Shown: positions 22,270 through 33,016, numbered from the stretch's first letter. The stretch: DNA of 64,000 bases from Mytilinidion resinicola (GCF_010093595.1 NW_022985451.1:813613-877612); one strand, 5' to 3'. Numbers and translations: made by a program. The notes: generated by a model not told the origin, from the sequence alone.

Positions 22270-22863
22270 ATGCGCCGAAGCAATGAAAAGACATCAAGCG
22301 AGTCAGAAGAATCGGAAGAAGAACTGAAAGAGTACAAATACACCAACCTCGAGAAGCCCAGTTCCATTCGTCTCTTGAAGCTCCGACCCGGCGGATGGAG
22401 GTCCGGCGAAGTGCTCTGCGACCTAGTCGAGGACGACCTTGATTGGCACGACCCCGAAAAAGCCGACAAGTCAAAGAATAAGAAGACAGACTATGAAGCT
22501 CTATCATGGAACTGGGGAACCCTTCCCTGGGACAGAAAGATCCGCGTCAGCCACAAAGGCGAAGACTATTACCAGCTCGTTCCTCCCAGCTTCGAAGCCG
22601 CGCTGAGAGCCCTCCGCGACCGGCGCAATTCACGCGTGCTATGGGTCGACGCGATTTGCATATATTCCGATCGATCCAGCATTAAGTACCTCAGAAATCT
22701 GAGGTCTTTCATTCAGCGTCCTGAGGAGCCAAATCGGGATCCTCGGAGCACGGGAGGAATGATCAAGGTGGCGGTTGGCGATTGCCCACCCGCAGAAAAT
22801 TGGAAAACAAATGTTGTTAGTCCAGTAGGTGATAGGTGGTATTGGCGTTGGTGGAAGTCATGA
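22270..22863 (+). pseudogene. HET-domain protein, N-terminal fragment
   Basis: From the ATG at 22270 the frame shows the opening of a HET domain: SIRLLKLRPG, then DYEALSWNWGTLPWDRKI, PPSFEAALRALRD and SRVLWVDAICI at about 22635-22664. HET domains mediate heterokaryon incompatibility (TIR-like cell-death signalling). After VDAICI the homology stops abruptly. The next residues (YSDRSSIKYLRNL onward) are unrelated to HET and the frame ends at 22863. The missing continuation (NQ, ERN/WIG block and beyond) lies 5.5 kb away at 28199-30217 on the same strand. The acidic leader (SSESEESEEEL) is ordinary for such proteins. This is a truncated gene; whether it makes a stable short protein is unknown. 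Confidence 0.7.
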
Positions 22864-23216
22864 AAAGTCCAGCTGACGCGGCCACGACACTTGGGACAGG
22901 CGCAGCGGTTTCTTATTCACCCCCTCAGCTCGGAGAGTTCCACGAATTATATCTCGTTCTGTAACAGAAACTTGTCTGTGTGGGCTGCTGCTGCTTGGCA
23001 ATGGTGGAAGAGCTGAGCAGCTTTACACCGCCAGGCCGTCGTGGCTCCCTCGGCCACAGCGTCTCACCTTGAATTATACGATGCGTCGTAGAAAATCCAA
23101 GGCCATAAAAGTGAGCTCTTGCCCTTGCCATTCAGTTAACCTGGCCCGTCTTCTTGCTAACTCCAATCTGATACCGCTCACCAATCAGTATTCTTTCCAA
23201 CTCAACGCAACCAATC

Positions 23217-23840
23217 ATGGCTCTCCCACCCCTCCCAGATGTGTTACCTGTCAAGATCCCCTCCGCTCCCGCATGTAATGGGCAAACTGGCGACGAAGCG
23301 TAGATCAACATCCTGCCGCCGCGCTTTCCCCCGCCATAGTGGCCGCAAATTCACTTCATCAATACAGGCGCGTGGCTTGTCAACTACGAGCCATACACCG
23401 GCTCATTTGCATACGATGGGACGATCCGGATCGAGAACAACTCGGCGGGTCGAACGGCGAGCGGCGACCTGTACCAGCGGCCGGGCTTCATCATCCCCAT
23501 CCGCCGCGCCGGTGGATCAACCTGCCACCGCCGAACCCGGCTGACGGCATCCCGATACAGGCCAAATCGAGGTACAGGTACTACCTCCGCGTCACCAAGA
23601 TCAACGAGTTCCTCTCCTTCGGCAAGGGCTTCCAGCTCGGCCTCCAGATGTACGCCTACACCGGCACCGACAAGAACAACTTCTCATTTACCAAGGTATC
23701 GGCTGACCAAGACTTGACCGCAACCCTGACTTGGACGCCCGCCCCGGCTGGCTACCCTCAGTGGTGAGTACGCCTAGGGCGAGGTCACACTAGATGGCGA
23801 CGGCGTGGCGATTGCTCGAATCAAGATGGGTCGAGTGAGT
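23217..23840 (+). pseudogene. Degenerate gene of unknown function with several stops and a frameshift
   Basis: Starting at ATG 23217 (MALPPLPDVLPVKIPSAP) the frame meets TAG after GDEA and again before WPQIHFINTG, then reads a clean block (GAWLVNYEPYTGSFAYDGTI and ASGDLYQRPGFIIP). The matching continuation (GIPIQAKSRYRYYLRVTKI, FGKGFQLGLQMYAYTG, TATLTWTPAPAGYP) lies in another frame, so an indel occurs near 23,530. A further shift or stop follows PQW. The pattern resembles a beta-rich domain I have seen in fungal and actinobacterial hypothetical proteins, but I cannot name it. The block is GC-rich compared with its surroundings, perhaps foreign or older coding DNA. Confidence 0.55.
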
Positions 23841-24105
23841 TCCATGTAGTTACTTAGTTTTTTGGCTGTACTTGCTAGCTTGGGGAGCACTGAGATGAAC
23901 GCGGGTTCTGACAATGGTCAACTATCACCAACTCAATACAGTATGCGGTCGGACCCCTCCCCCCCCTGTCTATCATTTCACCACCACTTCCTTTCCAGCC
24001 GTCTCACGCCCCATTTGGCGCCTCATCTTACTCTCCTATATATCTGCCCCTACGGCACTCGTAATAGAACAGAGTTCACCTTCGCAATAACCCACGTATA
24101 ATCTA

Positions 24106-24689
24106 ATAATCGAGCTCAGAGGAACAGGAATGAAATGGGAGGACATCGCAAAGCACTTTCCAGGACGATCAGCCATCGCATGCCGACTTCGATACCAGAA
24201 TTACCTTGAGAAGCGCGCAGTCTGGGACGAGGAGAAAAAGAATAAACTGGCAAGGCTGTATGCTCGGTAAGTACACCCTTCACCCCCGAAGTCCATTCCT
24301 TCCCCATTGCCCCTTCGCCCATCCCCTGAACCCTAACTAACATTCCAAACAGATTTAAAGACTAGATGTGGTAAAAGGTGGCCTTGGAGATGCAAACACC
24401 CTGGAGATCCGCGGAGAGCATGCACTGGCAACTGGGAGAGCAGGAAATGAACGCACGCGCCAACGCTCCCATCTTCCAGCTCCACCATTCCACCACTAGT
24501 ATACCTTCACCTCCTCCTAGCTGTACTGCAACAGCACAAGTGTCCGAAGGTGATCTATCGAGTGGCCGTGGCGCCAGAACCGCGCCGGTGCTTAAGACGG
24601 GTCAAAAGAGGGATCGGGAGAGTGTTGACTTTGTGGAGGAACTGTATCTTAGAAACAAAAGGAAGATTGAGATGGCCCTCACTTACTAG
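24106..24689 (+). pseudogene. Myb/SANT-like DNA-binding protein, degenerate
   Basis: An exon-like stretch reads RGTGMKWEDIAKHFPGRSAI, then ACRLRYQNYLEKRAVWDEEK and NKLARLYAR. This is the typical second half of a Myb-like repeat in a fungal family whose full form continues into a conserved MW and W-rich block. An intron at 24267-24352 (GTAAGT, CTAAC, AG) is intact. Just after it the frame hits TAG (24363-24365) and TAA (24372-24374), around the conserved MW. It then continues open with VALEMQTPWRSAESMHWQLG to 24689. Two stops within 12 bases of an otherwise conserved block, and no clear start upstream, argue for a pseudogene. Confidence 0.65.
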
Positions 24690-25153
24690 GGCCTGCAGGT
24701 ACTCTAGGCCTTCATTCGGCTGAGCTTTTTTTCCAAACATAGGTGGAACTAGTAGCGGTGCGGCTAATCCGACTCACAACTAGTAGCTGGCACAATTGGA
24801 TAGAGCGAACAGGAGTGGCATTAAGGTGCTAACGAGCGAATATATAGTTGGCAGAACGGCAGTCTAGAAGAACAGATAAGAAAATGTAACATGATGATAC
24901 AGGAGGAAGTGACAGCAATGTAACAGCAACGTAGCAATAGCGTCGCAATACTGTAACAGGAACAGGAACCTTCACAACTGGACATCAAACTGGTACAACA
25001 GTGTGTGTGTGGGGGGGGTTGCTGGGCTTCACCGACAGAGAGTGCCTTGCTTGTAAAGGAAAAAAGGAAACAGGGGGCCTGTGCCTCTGTGCAGGCGAAT
25101 TGTGAACTTTATCTGCAACCTGAGTGATGCGCCTCCAAAATACCAAGAGCTTC
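24690..25153. other. Non-coding, low-complexity purine-rich patches
   Basis: Contains irregular GTAACAG/GCAA iterations at about 24880-24970 and a G run near 25012-25018. No gene seen. Confidence 0.4.
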
Positions 25154-25696
25154 CTAAACAGGTTCCATGAGTGTACGGAGATGAGAATACCAATCTTGAG
25201 TCACAATACCCTCAGCGACCAGCCTCCAGATCACCCTCATAGACCATCCTTAGCAATTTTCCGTCACCGCTGCTTGGTTTGCGGCCCGAGGAGGTTCTAG
25301 GATAGCACAATCGTAAACGCGCGATGCACTGGTCGAGTCCAGGCTGGCTATCCGGTATGAGTTGCGGAAAGAGTTGGAACCGAAGATGTTGACGTGGTTC
25401 GCAAAGACGTAGCGCATGCCTGTAGCATCCCCCTTGACTTGATATACATTGCCATGATTCTCGCCTTCGCGTCCAACAACGAGACACCAGTGAAGTGATT
25501 CCCCTTCACTTTGATCTTGTCGAACAACGAAGAGCGACAATGGCGACCTTTCAGTTGCGACGGTGGCTACTGCTTGGGCTTGATACGGCTCCCAAGCCCC
25601 GCCAATTCGGCGAGAATAGTGGGCAACACCGTCACCCGTTGTTGCAAACTCTCTGAGTCCCACTCTTTTGATCGTGTATCCGGTCACATCGGCCAT
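25154..25696 (-). pseudogene. Conserved fungal hypothetical (DUF7770-like), one nonsense codon
   Basis: From ATG 25696 the frame reads MADVTGYTIKRVGLREFATT, then SPLSLFVVRQDQSEG, LHWCLVVGREGENHGNVYQV and KGDATGMRYVF. This is the layout of a small fungal family I associate with DUF7770 (name from memory). At codon 149 (25252-25250) TAA follows TENC, and the same frame continues without a gap: GWSMRVIWRLVAEGI, then HLRTLMEPV and TAG at 25154. Relatives have Gln at the stopped position, so CAA-to-TAA explains it. A 180-residue intact ancestor would be normal length. The function of the family is unknown. Confidence 0.65.
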
Positions 25697-27131
25697 CTCA
25701 AATTTATCAGCGTTTACATCTCAGTTAGATGTTCTCAGCGTCACTTAACTACGATGATATACGAAATTGGTCTTATGAATAGCGTGACTATTGAAGGGTG
25801 ACTGGGAGTTTGGGGATATTAGAGGCGCGTCTTGTGGTTTGACCTGAATTCTACAGTTATGACAGGACTTATAAATGCTTGATCATATCGCCATAGGTCG
25901 ACATCTCTAGATTCTAGGATTCTCCGACAGGTACTAAACAAAGAAGGCTTCGTCTTAGAAATACGGGCGGCTGTAGATTAATTGGAAACCCGAGCAGGTT
26001 ATTGCAAGGACTGATTCCGTTTATCAGATATGCTGTCTCATATAGCGCTTACTCAGTCGCCACCTGCATGCTGCAGCTTGAAAGTGCAAGAGCATTCGAC
26101 CTGATTGCTCCAGCTCTCCCACGCCACGACCGTAGAAAAGGGTTGGTTTCAGAGATGCGAGCGGCTGTAGATTGATAGGATATCGCCATGGGGCATTCTC
26201 CGGTCTAGTACTGATGGAGAATAGACTGCTGTGCCGCAGCGATTATGTATTCTTAGAGAAGAATGTGACTTCATTCCATATTTGTGTGGTGCATTCCATT
26301 TACAAATACCTTCTCTTTGAATGTTCCAACCTCCCGATTATGACGGCTAAAAGAGTAGTTGTGGTGGCGGAATTCGGGTCCGATGTAAGAGAGAACTCTA
26401 TAGACTTTTGCTCGCAATTTGCGCGTGTTGAGCCCTGGAGTTTCTATTTAGTTCTGACCCGGAGAAAGCAAACAAGCCAGAGGTATGGGGCAAATTAAAC
26501 AAAGCAGATTGCAACCGATCTATGCCTTTCTTGTGAGACGTTGGAAACGCGTAGAAGAGACAGGCTTGGGAGTCAGTAAATATTCCAAATCATAATTACC
26601 TGAGTACCACGTATAAATAGAAATCCTTATACCCGGTATGGATCGCTCAAGTTCACCATAGCTCAATAATCCGTCGACCGCTTTGTCGCTTGTTGATTAT
26701 TTCATTTGGCGAATGTTGGAGACCCCAGACACTAACATCACGCTGTTGGCCAGGAATCAGGATAGAAAGTCTACCTACCAACCGCGCCTCACTTGAAAGA
26801 TTCGAGGCATTCGGGAGAGACGGTCGACCAGCGCTTCTTGAATGGCTTAAGCCCACACGGAGTGGGGACGTCGTACCGTCTTTCGGCATGACCAAGGTTG
26901 CCTGGTGAATGTTGAGACTCCCCCCCCGAGTATTTGCCGCCGCCGCGCCCCTTCGTGCAAGGCCACCTATTTCTGCACCACAAGACACGCCCCACATCCT
27001 TCTCGACTTGATAATTTAATCATCTTCATGACAATTACTACTCAGACGACGACAGCTGGCACGGTTACTACCTAGATCGCTACACTACAGGCGCTCTGCC
27101 TTACCACACTTGCCTCCTCTTTCCTTCTGCA
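25697..27131. other. Intergenic, no convincing gene
   Basis: Frames at 26172-26498 and 26653-26997 are compositionally random. AT-rich in parts. A degenerate duplication of the phrase GCGGCTGTAGATT occurs at about 25967 and 26160, suggesting small decayed repeats. Confidence 0.4.
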
Positions 27132-27959
27132 ATGGACACCACTCCCGAAGAACATTCAGCAAGGCCAGAACTAAGACATCCAGCGGCACCACTCCCAGAA
27201 TGGGGTCCAGACGGACCCCCGAGCGTGATACTCCAAATGGGGCCTCGCATAACACGACTTGACGATGACGCGATTTCAAAATCTGGCAGTAGAGTACTCC
27301 CCCGGGAGGAGGCTGCTCTAAGGCTCGTGGGCAAACTGTCTGATGTTCCAGTCCCTGAGGTGTTATATTCTCACTACTCTGAGTTGGGTGGCGACCTATT
27401 TATGAGTCTTATTCCAGGATCGACTCTTAAGGACCTCTGGGATACTCTTGATGAGAAAACAAAGGAGCGACTCTGTTACGACATTTGGAGCCTAATCGGA
27501 AAGATTCGCCAAATTCTGAAACCGCCAGAGTTTAACAACTTCTTCCTTTGCTCGGCCGACGGCTCTTGCAGCCAGGACGTGTATGTCGAGGATCTGGAGT
27601 CTCCTCCTCGGCCTCTTGTCAATGACGCTGCCGTCCGAGCTCGGATATTTGAACGTTACTACCATTTCTATGGCCGAAGATATACTAAAGAGGAGATACT
27701 TGCTATGCTTCCTCACTCTCAGAGCTCTGTCTTTACGCACGGCGACATAGCACCACGAAACATTATGGTCGACTACCACACTCACGAGATTACTGGGCTT
27801 ATTGATTGGGAGTTTGCAGGTTGGTATCCGGATTATTGGGAATATTTGAGAATTCACAAGCCTATTAACGACAAAAACTGGCGGGAATGGATGGATCGTA
27901 CAGCACCACAGAAATGGGATTTGGCAGGTTTTGTTGCGGTGAGGAGAGTGTTGTTCTAA
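27132..27959 (+). CDS. Aminoglycoside-phosphotransferase-family (APH) kinase-like protein
   Basis: Single exon, 275 residues. The N-lobe has ITRLDDDAISKSG and EEAALRLVGKLSDVPVPEVL, the usual start of fungal APH proteins, then DLFMSLIPGSTLKDLW (hinge). The catalytic loop is VFTHGDIAPRNIMVD (Asp and Asn of HGDxxxxN) and the metal-binding motif is GLIDWEFAGWYPDYWEY. All essential residues are present. This large fungal family phosphorylates small molecules that are mostly unidentified; antibiotic resistance should not be assumed. It sits between pseudogenes in a decaying region yet has no lesion, so it may be under selection or a recent arrival. The ATG is the first in frame and the N-terminal leader is short and Pro-rich. 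Confidence 0.85.
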   Translation: MDTTPEEHSARPELRHPAAPLPEWGPDGPPSVILQMGPRITRLDDDAISKSGSRVLPREEAALRLVGKLSDVPVPEVLYSHYSELGGDLFMSLIPGSTLKDLWDTLDEKTKERLCYDIWSLIGKIRQILKPPEFNNFFLCSADGSCSQDVYVEDLESPPRPLVNDAAVRARIFERYYHFYGRRYTKEEILAMLPHSQSSVFTHGDIAPRNIMVDYHTHEITGLIDWEFAGWYPDYWEYLRIHKPINDKNWREWMDRTAPQKWDLAGFVAVRRVLF

Positions 27960-28198
27960 GGTCCTAGGAAATGTGGGTGGATAGAGGACATTTTCGGATG
28001 GGAAAGGGGAGCAGGGAGAGCCGTGCACTCCACGTAGTGTTAATCATTTGAGACTGTACGATCTTTGAAGGCTGTAAGATACTGGAAATGTGTTGCTTTA
28101 AATGGTGAGCACTGTTGATTGCGTGGAGGTGATGAGGTGGCCGGCTCGCTTGTGTTGCACATTATAGAGAGTTTGCCTAGCATAAGGACGACTTGCTA

Positions 28199-30217
28199 TG
28201 TCTTCTCTCTAGGGTCGACTCGCTATGCATGAACCAGAAGAGCACAGACGAGAAAAATCACCAGGTCCCTATTATGTCGAAGATCTACGGCCTCGCCAGC
28301 AGCGTATGCGTTTGGATCGGCGCGGCAGACAAGGACAGCAAAATCGCGCTCGACTTCATCAAAGACGAAGTGCTTCGCATTGAGCGCTTCGATGAGCTGT
28401 GTGAAGATATCGCCTACAGTCACAAGTGGGGCGCGATGGTGAATCTGATGAAACGGCCGTGGTTCTCTCGGCGCTGGGTGGTTCAAGAGATTGCGTTGGC
28501 AAATGAAGCGGTTATATACTGCGGCAAAGATTCTATCTCGTGGAAGAACTTCTCGGATGCCGTGCAGTTATTCGTCGAGGTTGAGACGACGACGCACAAG
28601 CTTTCGGAGGTGATGAAGATGGCTCCGAAGTTCTATCATGTGCCGGGGTGGTTTCAGTATGTGTCTGCGCTTGGTGTGAGCTTGCTTGTTGATGCTACTG
28701 GGACAGGCTCTGAACGAACATTGTTTCGGGTGTCGAAGCGTCAGAAGCGCCAGCCTTTGCTTAGTCTGGAGTACCTCGTGTCTACGCTGTTTGTGTTCCA
28801 GGCAACGGAACCGAGAGATACAATCTACTCGCTATTAGCACTCGCCAAAGATACCGCCCCAATCGCCGTCATCCACGGAAACACGGCCTCAAGTGCCATA
28901 CCAGCAAAGGCCCATCTAAACGCATGGTACCGCAACTTGAAAGCCAAGCCCTACAAAGTCGACTACAGCCTCCCTTTCATCGCCATCTGCCAAGAGTTCA
29001 TCCTCTTCTCGATCCGCCAATCCGAGAACAGAACACAAGCTCTCGACATCATCTGCAGGCCCTGGGCACCCACCCCGACCCCAAAGAAGCCTGAGATCAA
29101 GGGAGAAGGCCACAGCAAGCCCGATGATTTCCCCAGCAAGGTCGACGACGACCAAACCATGCCTTCCTGGATCCCCAAGCTCTCCGGCGCCGCCTACGCC
29201 ATGTACACGCACCCCAATGGCGAGCTAAAGATGGGCCGCCAGAACGCAGATCCCCTCGTCGGCCTCCCCGGCCTGAGCCACCGGAACTACAGTGCCGCTG
29301 GAAATCGGGGAGCCAATTTCGACGTGCTCAGATTTCGAAAGCGAGAGGGCCATTTTAGCATGTATGTCCTCGGGTTCGTGCTCGACCAGGTTGGCAAAGT
29401 ATCAATACGGTCTCAATCGGGCAACATACACGAAGAATGGGTTTCTCAGGGCGGCCGGAAGGACATCAACGATGACCCGCCGCAAGAATTTTGGCGCACT
29501 TTAGTCGCAGATCGAGGCAAACTTGGCCGGGATGCGCCGAAATATTATGCGAGGGCGTGTAAAGAGAGCATTACGAAGGGGCTTCCGAGCGGGAGCTTGA
29601 ATACGACGGAGCTGATCAATGATGTGAGGTCTTCTGTTGTTGCGGAGTTCTTTCGCAGGGTCCAGGCAGTGATCTAGAATAGGAGCCTTATGCGGACGAG
29701 GAACGGTGATTTGGGGATTGTGCGTAAAGACGTCAAAGAGGGCGACTTGATATGCATCTTGTACGGATGCAGTGTTCCTGTGGTTTTGAGGAGGTTTGAG
29801 AAAACGGTTGACGAGATGGCGAAGGAGCAGGCGGAAGACGAGATGGAAGTAGCGCGATAGAGGGAGATAGCGGCAACCAAGATCCAGCAAGGGTTCAGGG
29901 AGAGCCGGAAACGAAAGAGGGACCTTCATGAAGAGACTGGGAAGGCGACGGAGACGCATGTGTCACAGGCGAACGGTTCAGCACCGAAAGCTGTGGCTGG
30001 GCCGAAGACTGCTCCTCCTCTAAAACCGAAGCCGAACTCGAAGCTAGTGCCCCAGAAACGCAAGATAAATGATGAGGAATCAAAGCGGAAAGAGAGGGTT
30101 AATGGTGTTTACTACCAGCTCATTGGAGAGTGCTATGTTCATGGCTATATGGATGGTGAGGCGATCAAGTATCAAAATGAGCATGATATCAAAGCAGAGG
30201 TGTTTGAGATCAGATGA
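28199..30217 (+). pseudogene. HET-domain protein, C-terminal part, two in-frame TAG codons
   Basis: One reading frame of about 670 codons. It opens with VDSLCMNQKSTDEKNHQVPI (the VDAICINQ box of HET), then SKIYGLASSVCVWIG, FSRRWVVQEIALANEAVIYC, LVSTLFVFQATEPRDTIYSL and a long C-terminal half. TAG at 29675-29677 follows FRRVQAVI. The frame resumes with NRSLMRTRNGDLGIV and GDLICILYGCSVPVVLRRF, the standard HET C-terminal box. A second TAG at 29858-29860 follows EMEVAR, and the frame resumes to YQLIGECYVHGYMDGEAI and TGA. At 29675 relatives normally have Trp. Upstream of the VDSLC box the sequence is CTCTAG, which could be a splice acceptor, but no HET N-terminus lies in the preceding kilobases. 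It is therefore 5'-truncated and stop-interrupted. Confidence 0.75.
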
Positions 30218-30859
30218 ATAGGTGGTCGAATGGAAGGGAAACGGTTTCGTTCGGAGTACTGGTTCAAAGGTCAGCTCGGCTTAGGATCGTGTAATATACC
30301 CGTCCCGTTGAGGGAGAGTGGCTCAGCAGCGGCTTTGTGGATGGTCAAGTATTGTATTGATTGATGAGTGAGGGAGGAAGCTAGCTACAACGGAAGGATA
30401 GACATACGGTTTTGTGATGATTAAGCCATTAGCCAGGAAGGGACGCCACGCCGTATATGTTCTTATAGTTTAACTCTTCGCATACGATGCGTAACCAAAA
30501 GCCAAGGCTCAAAGAGCTTCTCTGCTGGGAATGTCAGTGCCTTACTTTGATTTCGAATCAATGCGACCTCACCTTCAAGGCTGAGCTGGCAGCCTATATC
30601 CCATGTCCACGCATCCGAGGTCTTGGGCTATGAGTTCCTATGGCGAATACCCCGCCACACTCCCCTCCTACAAAAGAAAGGCCAATAGAGGACGCGAGTT
30701 ACGCGAACGTCTATTTTTATCCAATAAGAGCAAAGACTAAAAACATCCATACCCTGTACAGGTGAGTGGAAGGCTGAGCCCAAAGGCAGCATAAATCCTG
30801 CTTGATACCCTCCTTCCAGGCAACGCACAAACACCAGCCTCGAGCACCACTTTCAACAG
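30218..30859. other. Intergenic / possible leader of the next gene
   Basis: No frame with conserved content. A strong donor-like CAGGTGAGT lies at about 30760-30768 and could belong to a leader exon of the following gene. Confidence 0.35.
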
Positions 30860-31522
30860 ACTCTGCCCGTATCCCTCCCTCCTCTAACCAAAATTGTCGA
30901 CCCCGTAACCGCAACGCTTGTTGCAAAAGGTACAGGCCTCAGCGCCAAATGGGGCTTCTCTAAAAGCGCAGCGCTCGGCCTCAAGAAAGCGGGTGCGAAG
31001 CAAGTCGGTCATGCGGTTCAGAACTACGGCAATATGAGCGTGAACGCTGCCTCTCAGCAATCCACGGCATATGGCGCGGGAAAGTCTGCCAGCGAATCCC
31101 TAGGGTTCTTCTCCGCCGTTGCGTCCAAACTCAACAGTGATGCTAGAGAGCCGCGGTATACGTCACGAGGACGCGATAGGGATCCCCTTCAAGGAATTCC
31201 GACAACGGAACAGAGGAGGGCAGCGAGAGAGCGCCAGGAACGGCAGGATAGAATAGAGACTGATCGCAATCGGGAGATCAATCAGTATTATGAGAGGAAG
31301 AGGGCTAGAGACCATGAGGCGGAGATGAGGGGGTATGAGCGGTATCAACAGCAGATGGCTGCCCAGGAAGGTATGTTCACCTCATTTCAATTAGATGAGG
31401 TCGCCGTGAGGCTAATTCGTGCTATTGCAGCTCGCCGCAGGGAGAGGCGTCCGGAAATGGGTGGAGAGGTGAGGTTTGAGAGACGCGTGTCACCCAGGAT
31501 ACCTCGGACTTCCGACCATTGA
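30860..31522 (+). CDS. Conserved fungal hypothetical, basic C-terminus, 5' end uncertain
   Basis: Open frame from a possible acceptor (TTTCAACAG, ending 30859): TLPVSLPPLTKIVDPVTATL, then VAKGTGLSAKWGFSKSAALG, KKAGAKQVGHAVQNYGN and MSVNAASQQSTAYGAGKSAS, then a charged region very rich in Arg, Glu and Gln (RRAARERQERQDRIETDR) likely to form a helix or coiled coil. An intron at 31371-31430 (60 nt, GTATGT, branch GCTAATT) is a stop-free multiple of three. No in-frame ATG exists before 31034, so either a short first exon is missed or translation starts at 31034. The Gly/Ala-rich first part recalls small membrane-inserting helices. I do not recognise a function. Confidence 0.5.
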   Translation, partial: TLPVSLPPLTKIVDPVTATLVAKGTGLSAKWGFSKSAALGLKKAGAKQVGHAVQNYGNMSVNAASQQSTAYGAGKSASESLGFFSAVASKLNSDAREPRYTSRGRDRDPLQGIPTTEQRRAARERQERQDRIETDRNREINQYYERKRARDHEAEMRGYERYQQQMAAQEGMFTSFQLDEVAVRLIRAIAARRRERRPEMGGEVRFERRVSPRIPRTSDH

Positions 31523-31667
31523 AGCAGATAATAGATTAGAATAGGTGACTTATTCTCCAATTAACATTTTTATTGAAGGAAGGACGGGTCGATGGGAAGA
31601 GGGCAATTACCGTTTCGTTAAGGGGGTACGCAGATTCTACTTCTCGATTTCAAACAGTAAAATCCCG

Positions 31668-32045
31668 CTATTTCTTCGCCTCATGGTCCACATACTCCAC
31701 CACCATCCCGTCCGCATGTCGAAATCGCATCTTTCTGCCCACAGGCGTTTTCTGGATCTGATCTAATTGAGTGGCCCCAGCATTTGCGAGGATATCCACA
31801 TACGGCTCCAGTCGGTCGACCTTGATGGTGAGGCGAGTTTCTGTGAATGCTGCAATGTGCTCTGCAGAACCGGCAATGATTAGGACGCTGAGGTGCTCGG
31901 ACGAGACTGCGGCAAGCTCGAGGCCCGTCTCTGGATATGAGAAACGCATCGTTTGCTGCCCTGCAAGGAGAGACGTGTAAGTCTCGACGGTGTTTTGCAA
32001 CGCGTCTGCATTGACGAATATTCGGGTAAAAGTTTCGAGGATCAT
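31668..32045 (-). CDS. VOC (glyoxalase/bleomycin-resistance fold) domain protein
   Basis: Single exon, 125 residues. It begins MILETFTRIFVNADALQNTV, with a beta-strand then helix, and contains LELAAVSSEHLSVLIIAG, RLTIKVDRLEPYVDILANAG and MRFRHADGMVVEYVDHEAKK, the beta-alpha-beta-beta-beta pattern with an acidic residue (VEYVDH) near the end of the second motif, as in VOC metalloenzymes. It is a one-module protein, so a dimer would form the barrel. Bacterial and fungal relatives act in small-molecule detoxification or isomerisation; substrate unknown. No lesion. Confidence 0.75.
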   Translation of the reverse strand: MILETFTRIFVNADALQNTVETYTSLLAGQQTMRFSYPETGLELAAVSSEHLSVLIIAGSAEHIAAFTETRLTIKVDRLEPYVDILANAGATQLDQIQKTPVGRKMRFRHADGMVVEYVDHEAKK

Positions 32046-32455
32046 GGCTTTGGGCTTTCGAGACTGTGTTCTTGGAGTAGTTGCAGTTTTCGATTGAAGT
32101 TGTGCCTATCCGATGGGGCTCGGTGGAACAATGGGAAGCGGCACAGCAGCGTGTTCCGGGCGCGTGATATCACGTTCTGCTTTGAGATATTACAAATATA
32201 GTAATCACGAGCCACGAGGCCTTCTAAGTGACATGTACACAGTAGCCAGAATGGATGAGAGGTCGGTGAAACTCTACCTAAAATTTCTGCGAATGTTTTG
32301 ATGCGTCCCGAAAAGAACATTTCCTGGGTAACAAGGTAGCCAAGCGGGACAATATTCTACACCGAGCCAAAGAACCACAGCCTTAGACTACGGGTAGACC
32401 GCGAATAGAGATGCGTTGTTCATGATGCTAGCTAAATTGTGTTGTGATGGCCTCA

Positions 32456-32878
32456 CACGCGGGGCATGAAAAAGGTGGCACACTCAGCAGCTCAACACCG
32501 TCTGAGGTGGCCAAGAGAGCTATCAGGTTTGCCAAAGCCGGTCTTTCATGAATAACAATAGCATACTAGAGGACCTCAAGCGGTGCTAAATAAGCATGGA
32601 AACAGCTAGAGTGTGTATATACCTCGCGGATTTCTGGACTGCCACTTTCTGGACTGCCACTTTCTGTTGACACTCATCAACCACGCTGTCTCGTAGGTGC
32701 ACCTGTCTACCACTGCTTGAAGTGCTTCAACAAGTTTCAACATAGCGCAGAGTGAAGAGCTTCCATCCCGTATAGATTTCTGAAAGTGTATTACAGCACC
32801 TCAAGCAGTGGCAGACGGGGGTATCCACGAGACAGCTTGTCCTAGAATTAGAGTGCCACCTTTTTCATGCCCCTCGTG
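32456..32878. repeat. Small inverted-repeat element (MITE-like) with internal palindrome
   Basis: Ends 32456-32481 and 32853-32878 are inverted copies of 26 bp with one mismatch, sharing GGGGCATGAAAAAGGTGGCAC as GGGGCATGAAAAAGGTGG plus CAC. Inside, 32698-32724 and 32791-32817 are a second inverted pair (core TCAAGCAGTGG) with a few differences, and there is an 18-bp tandem duplication (CTGGACTGCCACTTT) at about 32635-32670. There is no coding frame. A clear target duplication was not found. The size (about 420 bp) and structure suggest a non-autonomous DNA element or a structured RNA/regulatory block. Confidence 0.6.
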
Positions 32879-33016
32879 CCATCTAGGCCTTCACCATGCT
32901 CTCTCAAGTAATATTACATGGACGAGGCTCCTTAAATACTGTAAGTGATATCCTCAATCACTCGAGTGTTATCGCTAAGAATCTACTAGGAAAAATCATC
33001 ATCCACAACACAAGCA

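Noticed and set aside
22650..28220. Insertion of 5.5 kb into one HET gene with GGGTCGAC as an 8-bp target duplication
   Set aside because: Homology of the two halves extends past the octamer with differences, so they are overlapping diverged copies rather than a clean duplication.
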